A stretch of DNA of 16,991 bases from JAKFXL01 sp947085765 (GTDB taxonomy: Bacteria; Pseudomonadota; Gammaproteobacteria; Tenderiales; Tenderiaceae). The DNA is taken from assembly GCA_947085765.1 (NCBI GenBank), contig CAMTXZ010000107.1, positions 1-16,991 on the forward strand, given 5' to 3'. A program made the position numbers and the translations under genes. Below are positions 6,025 through 13,210 of the stretch, in pieces. Numbering within the stretch: position 1 is the stretch's first letter; each line of letters opens with the position of its first letter. The notes below the pieces were generated by a model that saw nothing but the letters and a program-made list of their open reading frames with translations, did not search any database and was not told where the DNA came from.

Positions 6025-8969
6025 ACAGCGCATTGAGACAGATCGCCATCATTCTTGTTGCATCACTCTCACTTACCTTTCTCTATATCAAAACACAGGA
6101 TAACCATACCCAAACATACAATAGGGTGATAGAGCTGTTAGGACTGATAAAACAGGAAGATTCGACTTTTAACCAGGATATTTTAAAAGTTCGTTACAAC
6201 CTGTTGATGCACTATGACACACTCAAAAATGAGCGCGTCAATATGACCTCACTGTTGCATAAAATCCAGAACAAAGAGTTTGAGGCGCACCATCATGATA
6301 CCGAAATCAACGAGCAACACATCAAAGCACTTGAAACACTAATCAATAACAAACTGGACCTGGTTGAAACGTTCAAATCCAGAAATGCCATTCTTAAAAA
6401 CTCTTCACGCTATCTGCCTTCCGGTGTCGAGACAATGGTCAAAGGCATGATCGAACACAAGGTGAGTACACAACTCATCAACCAGATTTACGGCCTGCTT
6501 AGCAATACATTAAGTTACAGCATCACTGCTGACGAGACGTTTAAAAACCAGGTCATTGATCTTGTCACCGTCATCGATACCAGCCGCCAGCGCTATCCTC
6601 CAGAGCTACAGCAGGCACTCGATCATCTATTCCTGCATGCCCACATCATCATCCGTGAAAAGCCTGCCGTTGACGATCTGGCAGAACAGATAACCAATAC
6701 CAATATCGCTCAACAACTCGACAACCTGGCCAACAATTACACCTATTACCACAACATCATGAACGACGAAAAACGCATCTATCAACGTTATCTCTACATC
6801 TTCACTTTGGCGCTGCTGGGCTATATCAGTTATATCGTACTGCGCCTGCGCAACAGCGCCGCAAAACTCAAACGCACCGTTATCGACCTCAACTACCAGA
6901 AATTTGCCATGGATCAGCACTCCATCGTCAGCATCGCCGACGTCACCGGCAAAATACTCTACGTTAATGATCGACTAGTGGACGTGAGCCAATATTCCCA
7001 TGAAGAGCTGCTGGGGCAAGACCATAACAAACTCAGCTCCGGCTACCATTCAGCAGAATTTTTTTCCAATATGTGGCGCACCATCGCCAGCGGTAAGGTA
7101 TGGAATGGCCAGATAAAAAATCGCAGCAAAAATGGTCGTTACTATTGGGTCGACTCAACCATCGTGCCATTTATGGATGAAAACAATAAACCTTATCAAT
7201 ACATATCAATACGCACTGACATTACTACACATAAAGAGTTGGAAGAGGCGCTGTTCCGGGAAAAAGAGCTGGCGCTGGTAACCTTGCAGGCCATTGCAGA
7301 TGGCGTAATCACCACCGATATTCACGGCAAGGTTGAGTACATAAATCCACAGGCGGAACATCTTACCGGCTGGAGCCATGCTCAGGCGCGCGGACGCGAC
7401 TTAACCCAGGTATTTTCGATTCATGATCAGAGCAGTGCCAACCAAATTACTAATCTGGTCGAACTCTGCCTGAAAGGTGAAAGCACTTTTCTTGAATCAA
7501 ACGTTATTCTCAGCAACCGCAACGGCCACGACTACGCCGTCGAAATCGCTGTAACCCCGCTGCTCAGTCGTGACGCCCTCGCCATTGGTGCGGTCGTGGT
7601 GGTGCATGACGTCACTGCCGTACGGACACTGGCAAGCCAGATGAGTTACCAGGCGTCGCATGACGCCCTCACAGGCCTCATCAATCGGCGCGAATTTGAA
7701 CGCCGTCTCAGCCTGCTGTTAGAGAGCGCGCAAGAACACAATTATGAACATGCACTCTGTTATCTTGATCTTGATCAATTCAAACTGGTGAATGATACCT
7801 GCGGCCATATCGCCGGTGACGAACTGCTGCGACAACTGGCCACTGTACTCTCCGCCAATATTCGCGACCGCGACACCCTGGCCCGTCTCGGTGGTGATGA
7901 GTTTGGCGTTCTGTTGGGCGAGTGTCCATTAGCGAAGGCGCAGGAAATTGCCGAAAAAATCTGCGCCATCGTTAAAGACTTTCGTTTTATCTGGGGCGAT
8001 AAAGCCTTTGAACTCGGCGCCAGCATTGGTCTGGTAGCAATCAACAGACTCAGTGAAAACATCACCAACGTAATGAGTGCCGCCGATACTGCCTGCTATG
8101 CTGCCAAGGACAGAGGCCGCAATCGGGTACACGTCTACCAAGCCGATGACGCAGAGCTGCAACAACGTCACGGCGAAATGCAATGGGTACCGCGACTGGC
8201 TCAGGCGCTTTCTGAAAACCGTCTCAGACTCTACTGCCAGCCCATTGTTCCCGCCCAAAGTAATGATGAACCGGGATATCACTACGAAGTACTGCTGAGA
8301 ATGCTCGATGAAAATAACCAGCTGGTACCTCCCGGCGCTTTTCTACCGGCTGCCGAGCGTTACAACCTCATGCCCACCATCGACCGCTGGGTAATACGCG
8401 AAACCTTCGCCGCCTATCAAAAACATGCCCGCAATAATATCGATATGCAACATGATAAATGTGGCATCAATCTCTCAGGTTCCTCACTCAACGATGACCA
8501 GTTCCTGCGTTTCCTGCACGAGCAGATCGACTACTGGCAGATACCCTCTGAGGTGATCTGTTTTGAGATCACCGAAACCGTCGCCATCGCCAATCTTGCC
8601 AAGGCTGTGCACTTTATCAAGGAGTTAAAAAAGCGCGGCTGCCGTTTTGCACTTGACGATTTTGGCAGTGGTCTCTCATCATTTGCTTATTTAAAAAACC
8701 TGCCCGTCGACTATCTAAAAATAGACGGCAACTTCATTGTCGATATCGTCGACGACCCCATCGACTTCGCCATGGTCCGCTCCATCAATGAAATTGGCCA
8801 TGTCATGGGCATCAGCACCATCGCTGAATATGTGGAAAATGAAATGATTGTCGCAAAACTCCACCAGATTGGTGTCGACTACCTGCAAGGCTACGCCATC
8901 TCAGAACCGCTCCCCATCGACGACTATTTTCAGCAACGTCAACAAACAAGCAAAAACCATAGTGATTAA
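6021..8969 (+). CDS. Membrane PAS-PAS-GGDEF-EAL c-di-GMP turnover protein
   Basis: 982 residues. Transmembrane helix 1 is at about 5-24 and helix 2 at about 258-278. They enclose a roughly 230-residue, apparently all-helical periplasmic sensor that may be of the DAHL type (FNQDILKVRYNLLMHYD); this is from memory. Two cytoplasmic PAS domains follow (about 290-410 and 425-540), the first ending in a PAC-like DITTHKELEEAL. The GGDEF domain keeps DLDQFKLVND, GGDEF at 624-628 and an RDRD inhibitory I-site exactly five residues before it. The EAL domain has EVL at 756-758 plus NLSG, EITET, DDFGSG, LKIDG, AEYVEN and LQGY, so both diguanylate cyclase and phosphodiesterase sites look intact. It likely converts a periplasmic or redox signal into c-di-GMP level. 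ATGA overlap with the upstream peroxidase gene implies coupled translation. No heme or flavin ligand can be assigned in the PAS domains. Confidence 0.95.
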   Translation: MNSALRQIAIILVASLSLTFLYIKTQDNHTQTYNRVIELLGLIKQEDSTFNQDILKVRYNLLMHYDTLKNERVNMTSLLHKIQNKEFEAHHHDTEINEQHIKALETLINNKLDLVETFKSRNAILKNSSRYLPSGVETMVKGMIEHKVSTQLINQIYGLLSNTLSYSITADETFKNQVIDLVTVIDTSRQRYPPELQQALDHLFLHAHIIIREKPAVDDLAEQITNTNIAQQLDNLANNYTYYHNIMNDEKRIYQRYLYIFTLALLGYISYIVLRLRNSAAKLKRTVIDLNYQKFAMDQHSIVSIADVTGKILYVNDRLVDVSQYSHEELLGQDHNKLSSGYHSAEFFSNMWRTIASGKVWNGQIKNRSKNGRYYWVDSTIVPFMDENNKPYQYISIRTDITTHKELEEALFREKELALVTLQAIADGVITTDIHGKVEYINPQAEHLTGWSHAQARGRDLTQVFSIHDQSSANQITNLVELCLKGESTFLESNVILSNRNGHDYAVEIAVTPLLSRDALAIGAVVVVHDVTAVRTLASQMSYQASHDALTGLINRREFERRLSLLLESAQEHNYEHALCYLDLDQFKLVNDTCGHIAGDELLRQLATVLSANIRDRDTLARLGGDEFGVLLGECPLAKAQEIAEKICAIVKDFRFIWGDKAFELGASIGLVAINRLSENITNVMSAADTACYAAKDRGRNRVHVYQADDAELQQRHGEMQWVPRLAQALSENRLRLYCQPIVPAQSNDEPGYHYEVLLRMLDENNQLVPPGAFLPAAERYNLMPTIDRWVIRETFAAYQKHARNNIDMQHDKCGINLSGSSLNDDQFLRFLHEQIDYWQIPSEVICFEITETVAIANLAKAVHFIKELKKRGCRFALDDFGSGLSSFAYLKNLPVDYLKIDGNFIVDIVDDPIDFAMVRSINEIGHVMGISTIAEYVENEMIVAKLHQIGVDYLQGYAISEPLPIDDYFQQRQQTSKNHSD

Positions 8970-9145
8970 ACCGCATCAAGAAACGCCACAGCGCAGCTAC
9001 CCAACCACCTCAATCTGCGATTAAGCATATGGTTTCCAGATAACAATCCTCCATCCCCCCCCAATCAATACACGGCGCGTACCAACAGCCAACCTGATAA
9101 TAATTGTAAACACTTGTTGCCAAGGGCTTTTAATTTAGCCTCATC

Positions 9146-9328
9146 ATGGTATCTTGCGCCGAGAAGCAACCATGAGGCCGCAATACTCACATAAACAAGC
9201 ATCCTCACGTATCGGCATTTTCCAGCAATGAGTCACTCGCCAGAGACAACAAGACCAGCTATTTTCATCAGATGATTGAAAAACCGACTATTACCAGATG
9301 TGATGCAGAAAAAATTGGTGTTTTTTAA
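9146..9328 (+). other. Chain of four ATGA-overlapping mini-ORFs
   Basis: ORFs of 9 codons (9146-9175), 19 codons (9172-9231), 15 codons (9228-9275) and 18 codons (9272-9328), stops not counted. Each junction is ATGA, so the stop of one shares bases with the start of the next. The second has a GAGAAG sequence (9161-9166) five bases before its ATG. The peptides show no recognisable motif. A leader-peptide role is possible but chance is a serious alternative. Confidence 0.2.
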
Positions 9329-9384
9329 CAACGATACCGACTGTAAAAATCAGTCATTCAACACATAACCATTTCAACTTTGAA

Positions 9385-9391
9385 GAGGAAG
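9385..9391 (+). promoter_or_regulatory. Shine-Dalgarno site of mscL
   Basis: GAGGAAG ends five bases before the ATG at 9397, a strong site that fixes the mscL start. Confidence 0.8.
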
Positions 9392-9396
9392 ATATT

Positions 9397-9801
9397 ATGA
9401 GCATAATGAAAGAGTTTAAAGACTTTGCAGTCAAGGGAAATGTCATTGACATGGCCGTCGGTATCGTCATTGGTGTCGCGTTTGGCAAAATTGTCTCATC
9501 CTTTGTTGGTGATGTGATTATGCCCCCGATTGGCGTACTTCTAGGTGGAGTCGACTTTTCCAGCCTGGCAATCATCGTTAAAGAAGCCGCGGGAGATGTT
9601 CCAGCCGTTGTCATCAGTTACGGCAAATTTATGCAGACCTTGGTCGACTTTACAATCATTGCATTTGTGATATTCATGGTTGTAAAAGCGATAAATTCCA
9701 CCAAGAAGAAGGTAGAAGAAGCACCAAAAGCTCCACCTGCACCTTCAAAAGAGGAAGTGCTACTGACAGAAATTCGCGATCTGCTTAAAGATAAGAAGTA
9801 A
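9397..9801 (+). CDS. mscL: Large-conductance mechanosensitive channel MscL
   Basis: 134 residues, against 136 in E. coli. The N-terminus has the amphipathic S1 helix (MSIMKEFKDFAVKGNVIDMA), and the first transmembrane helix VGIVIGVAFGKIVSSFVGD lines the pore. MPPIGVLLGG follows, then a short periplasmic loop with PAVVISYG, the second helix TLVDFTIIAFVIFMVVKAIN, and the C-terminal cytoplasmic bundle ending in KEEVLLTEIRDLLKDKK. The homopentamer opens under extreme membrane tension and releases solutes during hypo-osmotic shock. It appears monocistronic: 427 bp separate it from the gene before and 295 bp from the gene after. The start is supported by GAGGAAG. A second, MscS-type channel lies about 2.5 kb downstream. 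Confidence 0.98.
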   Translation: MSIMKEFKDFAVKGNVIDMAVGIVIGVAFGKIVSSFVGDVIMPPIGVLLGGVDFSSLAIIVKEAAGDVPAVVISYGKFMQTLVDFTIIAFVIFMVVKAINSTKKKVEEAPKAPPAPSKEEVLLTEIRDLLKDKK

Positions 9802-9852
9802 ATCTACACGATCATTTACATGTACAGCGCATAACAGATCTATCAACTCGGC

Positions 9853-9892
9853 CTGCCAAAAGCTGCTCACTTCACTATGCAGTTGTTGGCAG
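9853..9892. repeat. Long intergenic hairpin downstream of mscL
   Basis: CTGCCAA (9853-9859) pairs exactly with TTGGCAG (9886-9892). After one mismatch, the next bases 9861-9866 pair with 9879-9884 (one G-T wobble), giving about 13 pairs around a 12-nt loop. No T-run follows on either strand, so a Rho-independent terminator is not supported; it may protect the mscL mRNA 3' end. Nothing else is recognised in the 295-bp gap (9802-10096) around it. Confidence 0.4.
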
Positions 9893-10096
9893 CCAGTTAC
9901 CAGTTTCAACCGCCATACCCCATCTACAATTAAGCCCGGCGTGGCCAGCAGCTCATTGCCCGCCACCTCCATATCAACCCATTATGTTTCATTTCCCCTT
10001 TCAATCGTCGAGGGTTCACTTGGCTATTGCATTTCTCTAGTGATTTTAGTCAGATAGGTGCCTGAACAAAACACTCCGCAAAAATGAGGCACCATC

Positions 10097-11278
10097 ATGA
10101 CTATAAAATCATTTCATCCACCACAGCGCACCCTGATGGGTCCGGGGCCGTCGGATGTTAATCCACGTATTCTAGAGGCGCTGGGGCGGCCGACCATTGG
10201 CCATCTTGACCCGCTGTTTGTGGAGATGATGGATGAGGTTAAGGGGCTGTTGCAGTACGCCTTTCAAACTCGTAACGAGCTAACCATGCCGGTATCGGCG
10301 CCGGGTTCGGCGGGCATGGAGAGCTGCTTTGTTAATCTGATAGAGCCGGGTGATAAGGTGATCGTCTGCCAAAACGGTGTGTTTGGCGGGCGCATGAAGG
10401 AGAACGTGGAGCGCTGCGGCGGCGTGGCGGTGATGGTGATGGATGAGTGGGGCCGCGCGGTGGACCCACACAAGCTTGAGGATGCACTCAAGGCCAATCG
10501 TGATACTAAAATTGTGGCGTTTGTCCATGCCGAGACCTCAACCGGGGCGCAATCCGATGTTAAAACCCTGGTGGAGATTGCCCATCGTTACGATGCCCTG
10601 ACTATTGTTGATGCGGTGACCTCATTGGCCGGTACCGCGCTGTTGGTGGACGAGTGGGGGGTGGATGCCATCTACTCTGGCACACAGAAATGTCTCTCCT
10701 GCACACCGGGGCTGTCACCGGTGAGTTTTAATGAACGAGCACTGGAACGTATTAAACAGCGCAAACACAAAGTGCAGAGCTGGTTTATGGATCTAAATCT
10801 GGTGATGGGCTATTGGGGCAGCGGCACCAAACGCAGTTACCACCACACCGCGCCGGTCAATGCGCTGTATGGTCTGCATGAGGCGCTGGTGATCCTCAAT
10901 GAAGAGGGTTTGGCCAATGCCTGGGCGCGTCACCAGAAATATCACCTTGCCCTGCGTGCCGGCATCGAGGCGATGGGGTTACAGTTTGTGGTGCCCGAGG
11001 CAGAGCGGCTGCCCCAGCTCAATGCCGTAACGCTGCCGGCCGGGGTTGATGATGCGCAGGTGCGCTCAATGCTGCTTAACGATTATCAGCTGGAGATCGG
11101 TGCTGGCCTGGGCGTCATGGCGGGCAAAGTATGGCGTATCGGTCTGATGGGGCACGCCTGCAATGGCCGTAATGTCCTGCTCTGCCTGCATGCCCTGGAT
11201 GATGTGCTGGGACGCCTCAAGGCGCCCATTGAGCGGGGCGTGGCCGTGGCTGCTGCGCAACAGCAGCTGGCAACGTAG
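10097..11278 (+). CDS. Class V aminotransferase, alanine/serine-glyoxylate type
   Basis: 393 residues, normal for the fold-type I AGXT-like family. The start is set by TGAGG seven bases before the ATG. The N-terminus LMGPGPSDVNPRILEAL is the hallmark of alanine-glyoxylate, serine-glyoxylate and serine-pyruvate aminotransferases. Further landmarks are GHLDPLF, the cofactor segment APGSAGMES, HAETSTGAQSD, VDAVTSLAG with the Asp that contacts the PLP ring nitrogen, and the Schiff-base Lys198 in SGTQKCLSC. A later YHHTAPVNALYGLHEAL and the C-terminal WRIGLMGHACN complete the family pattern. It moves an amino group from alanine or serine to glyoxylate or a related 2-oxo acid, in the cytoplasm. Neighbours do not reveal a photorespiratory, serine-cycle or purine-degradation pathway, so the exact substrate stays open. 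It seems monocistronic, with a terminator directly after it. Confidence 0.9.
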   Translation: MTIKSFHPPQRTLMGPGPSDVNPRILEALGRPTIGHLDPLFVEMMDEVKGLLQYAFQTRNELTMPVSAPGSAGMESCFVNLIEPGDKVIVCQNGVFGGRMKENVERCGGVAVMVMDEWGRAVDPHKLEDALKANRDTKIVAFVHAETSTGAQSDVKTLVEIAHRYDALTIVDAVTSLAGTALLVDEWGVDAIYSGTQKCLSCTPGLSPVSFNERALERIKQRKHKVQSWFMDLNLVMGYWGSGTKRSYHHTAPVNALYGLHEALVILNEEGLANAWARHQKYHLALRAGIEAMGLQFVVPEAERLPQLNAVTLPAGVDDAQVRSMLLNDYQLEIGAGLGVMAGKVWRIGLMGHACNGRNVLLCLHALDDVLGRLKAPIERGVAVAAAQQQLAT

Positions 11279-11312
11279 AAACAGCTGCCACTCCTGTCGC
11301 TGGCTCAACCAT

Positions 11313-11343
11313 ATCCGCCCCCTGAGGGCGGATTATTTATTCT
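11313..11343 (+). terminator. Intrinsic terminator of the aminotransferase gene
   Basis: ATCCGCCC (11313-11320) and GGGCGGAT (11326-11333) form a perfect 8-bp GC-rich stem with a 5-nt loop. They are followed by TATTTATTCT, a T-rich though interrupted tail. It lies 34 bases after the stop codon. Confidence 0.8.
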
Positions 11344-11451
11344 AACCCTCACTCATTACACAGCAGGAGCTGTCACCCGCCCCCTTACCGGGTTACTATA
11401 TGGGGCTATTGTTAATCTACTTTCACCCGCTCTTAACCGCAGAATCAAACC

Positions 11452-12279
11452 ATGACTGAAGCTGTTGCCAAGCACACGCCCAGCCACCCCGCCGCTTGGT
11501 GGGGTCCGCGTGAATTGGAGTGTCAACAAACGTTAAAAATCGATCTGGAAGGGTTGCGATTGGCGATTACACGTCATGCCAACGAATGGGGGTTTTTCTA
11601 TGACCAGCCCGGTGTTCGTAGCGCACCACCGGCTGGCCTTTGGCAGCAGCAGTTCGGGGCGGTCAATCCGGACGAATATAAAAACAGGGCGCGTTTTATG
11701 TTTCGCAATACCCACGCCTCGCTCAACATCGTGCCCGCACTGGCGGACCGTCCGGTGATCAGCAGTCCAACAACCCCGCTCAACGTGCCGCCGGAAGAGG
11801 AGGTGACGCTCTTTGTCAGCTCACCGGTATGGTTGCAGATCTACAGCGAAGCCGGTGTAGTGCCACTGCTCGACATCCCGATCCAGCGCGCCTCGGACAC
11901 CTGGTTTGGCCCCTCTAGCCGTAGCGGTGAGCTCTGTTACGCCAGCCGCACCCACGGCCATCTGTCGCTGGATAATGTGCCGTTGCGGCCGCACCGCGCC
12001 ATCACCCCTGTCATTATCCGCAACCGCGCCGACACCAATCTGCTACTGGAACGCATCAGTCTGCCCGCCCCCAACCTGTCGCTCTATGTCGATGCAGACG
12101 GCCAACTCTGGACCGAGACCATCACTCTGGAGCGGGAAAGCGACGGTGACATGGCCTCACTGGAGATCGACAAACAGCCGCCGGCGCTGCTCAAAAATGC
12201 GCTGCACCTCAATGAACCGCGCAGCCGTTTGCACAAAAGCAGTTTGGCGATTCGCGCCTTTAGCGTACTGTTCGATTAA
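11452..12279 (+). CDS. Uncharacterised protein paired with MscS (possibly DUF432)
   Basis: 275 residues, no signal peptide, no transmembrane helix and no cysteine motif, so probably cytoplasmic. Visible features are a Trp-rich N-terminus (AAWWGPRELE), HANEWGFFYDQPG near 40-55, a beta-rich middle (EEEVTLFVSSPVWLQIY, DTWFGPSSRSGELCYASRT) and a C-terminal HLNEPRSRLHKSSLAIRAF. The gene organisation, a beta-rich soluble protein directly before a small MscS channel, reminds me of DUF432 proteins, but I could not check this. It ends 12 bp before the mscS start, so the two are almost certainly co-transcribed; a role in modulating or sensing with the channel is inference. The start ATG lacks a strong ribosome-binding site (ACCGCAGAATCAAACC). 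The upstream 173-bp gap holds the aminotransferase terminator and presumably this operon's promoter. Confidence 0.75.
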   Translation: MTEAVAKHTPSHPAAWWGPRELECQQTLKIDLEGLRLAITRHANEWGFFYDQPGVRSAPPAGLWQQQFGAVNPDEYKNRARFMFRNTHASLNIVPALADRPVISSPTTPLNVPPEEEVTLFVSSPVWLQIYSEAGVVPLLDIPIQRASDTWFGPSSRSGELCYASRTHGHLSLDNVPLRPHRAITPVIIRNRADTNLLLERISLPAPNLSLYVDADGQLWTETITLERESDGDMASLEIDKQPPALLKNALHLNEPRSRLHKSSLAIRAFSVLFD

Positions 12280-12291
12280 GGGGTAGGCATC

Positions 12292-13131
12292 ATGTTCGAA
12301 AAGTTCTACGCCATGCTCAATACGCAGATGCTGTTCGAACTGCTGCGCGCCTCTCTGCTGATCGTGGCCGGTTTTTTTGTTGCCAAGCTCGCCAGCCTGG
12401 CGCTGACGCGCGCCACCAAAAACCATCTCGACAGCCACCACTCGATGATGGTCAAACGTGGCAGCTATTATCTGATCCTGGCGCTGTTCCTGATCAGCGG
12501 CCTGCACCAGATGGGTTTCAATCTCAGCGTATTGCTCGGCGCAGCGGGCATCCTCTCGGTCGCGATCGGCTTTGCTTCACAGACCTCCGCCTCCAATATC
12601 ATCAGCGGCCTGTTTCTGATCACCGAACGTCCCTTCACCGTCGGTGATGTGATCCGCATCGGCACCACCGCCGGCGAGGTGATTGCCATCGACCTGCTCT
12701 CGGTCAAGCTACGCACCTTCGACAACCTCTATGTGCGCATCCCGAATGAGACACTGATTAAATCGGAAGTGACCAACATGACCCGCTTCCCGATCCGACG
12801 CATCGACCTGATGATCGGCGTCGCCTATAAAGAGGATGTCAGACAGGTGCGCACAGTGATGGAACAGGTGGCCGAAAACAATCCGCTCTGTCTTGAAGAG
12901 CCCAAACCACTGTTCATTTTTCTCGACTTTGGCGACTCATCACTCAACCTGCAATTTTCCGTCTGGGCCAAACGCGAGAATTTTCTGGATCTCAAGAACT
13001 CGATCCAGATCGAGATCAAAGAGGCCTTTGACGCCCACAACATCGAAATCCCCTTCCCGCAACGTTCACTGACACCAGGGGTGCAGCCGCTGTCGGTCAG
13101 GATTGTTGGGCAAGAGGAACGGCCTGAGTAA
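12292..13131 (+). CDS. Small-conductance mechanosensitive channel, MscS family
   Basis: 279 residues, close to E. coli MscS (286). Three transmembrane helices lie at about 14-38, 57-75 and 78-110. The third is the pore helix VLLGAAGILSVAIGFASQT, followed by the ASNIISGLFLITERPFTVGD signature of the family. The beta domain contains VIAIDLLSVKLRTFDN and VRIPNETLI; the alpha/beta domain extends to FDAHNIEIPFPQRSL at the C-terminus. The pore helix has Ala/Gly/Ser packing residues but is not identical to MscS proper, so a YbdG-, YnaI- or MscS-type subfamily cannot be told apart by eye. It acts in the inner membrane as a heptamer, releasing solutes on hypo-osmotic shock. AAGGGGT before the ATG serves as ribosome-binding site. 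Paired with the uncharacterised gene 12 bp upstream. Confidence 0.94.
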   Translation: MFEKFYAMLNTQMLFELLRASLLIVAGFFVAKLASLALTRATKNHLDSHHSMMVKRGSYYLILALFLISGLHQMGFNLSVLLGAAGILSVAIGFASQTSASNIISGLFLITERPFTVGDVIRIGTTAGEVIAIDLLSVKLRTFDNLYVRIPNETLIKSEVTNMTRFPIRRIDLMIGVAYKEDVRQVRTVMEQVAENNPLCLEEPKPLFIFLDFGDSSLNLQFSVWAKRENFLDLKNSIQIEIKEAFDAHNIEIPFPQRSLTPGVQPLSVRIVGQEERPE

Positions 13132-13166
13132 CAGCTTAAACAACCAACCACTTAATTTTTTAGCCC

Positions 13167-13183
13167 ACCTCCCACCCGGAGGT
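13167..13183 (+). promoter_or_regulatory. Hairpin containing a perfect Shine-Dalgarno, distant from tamA start
   Basis: ACCTCC (13167-13172) pairs perfectly with GGAGGT (13178-13183) around CACCC. GGAGGT is an ideal anti-16S sequence, yet the first in-frame start, ATG 13211, lies 27 bases farther on, and a TAA at 13190 in the same frame rules out an upstream extension. It could be a self-sequestering standby ribosome site, or an accident. Confidence 0.35.
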
Positions 13184-13210
13184 AAAACATAAGACCCAAT
13201 ATCGTTATTA

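Larger units (their letters stand above)
8970..9396. other. 427-bp intergenic region before mscL
   Basis: No large ORF and no clear terminator for the upstream gene. It holds a chain of four very short ORFs joined by ATGA overlaps (9146-9328, listed separately) and a short inverted repeat, GACTG...CAGTC, at about 9337-9353. A convincing Shine-Dalgarno sequence for mscL lies at 9385-9391. AT-rich stretches around 9100-9140 may hold a promoter, but I found no consensus-quality boxes. Confidence 0.55.

Noticed and set aside
11400..11440. Promoter before the uncharacterised gene (TTGTTA and TTAACC, 18-bp spacer).
   Set aside because: The -10 box is poor and such matches are common by chance; not listed as a feature.
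13153..13162. T-run after mscS as an intrinsic terminator.
   Set aside because: No GC-rich stem precedes the T-run, so Rho-independent termination is not supported.
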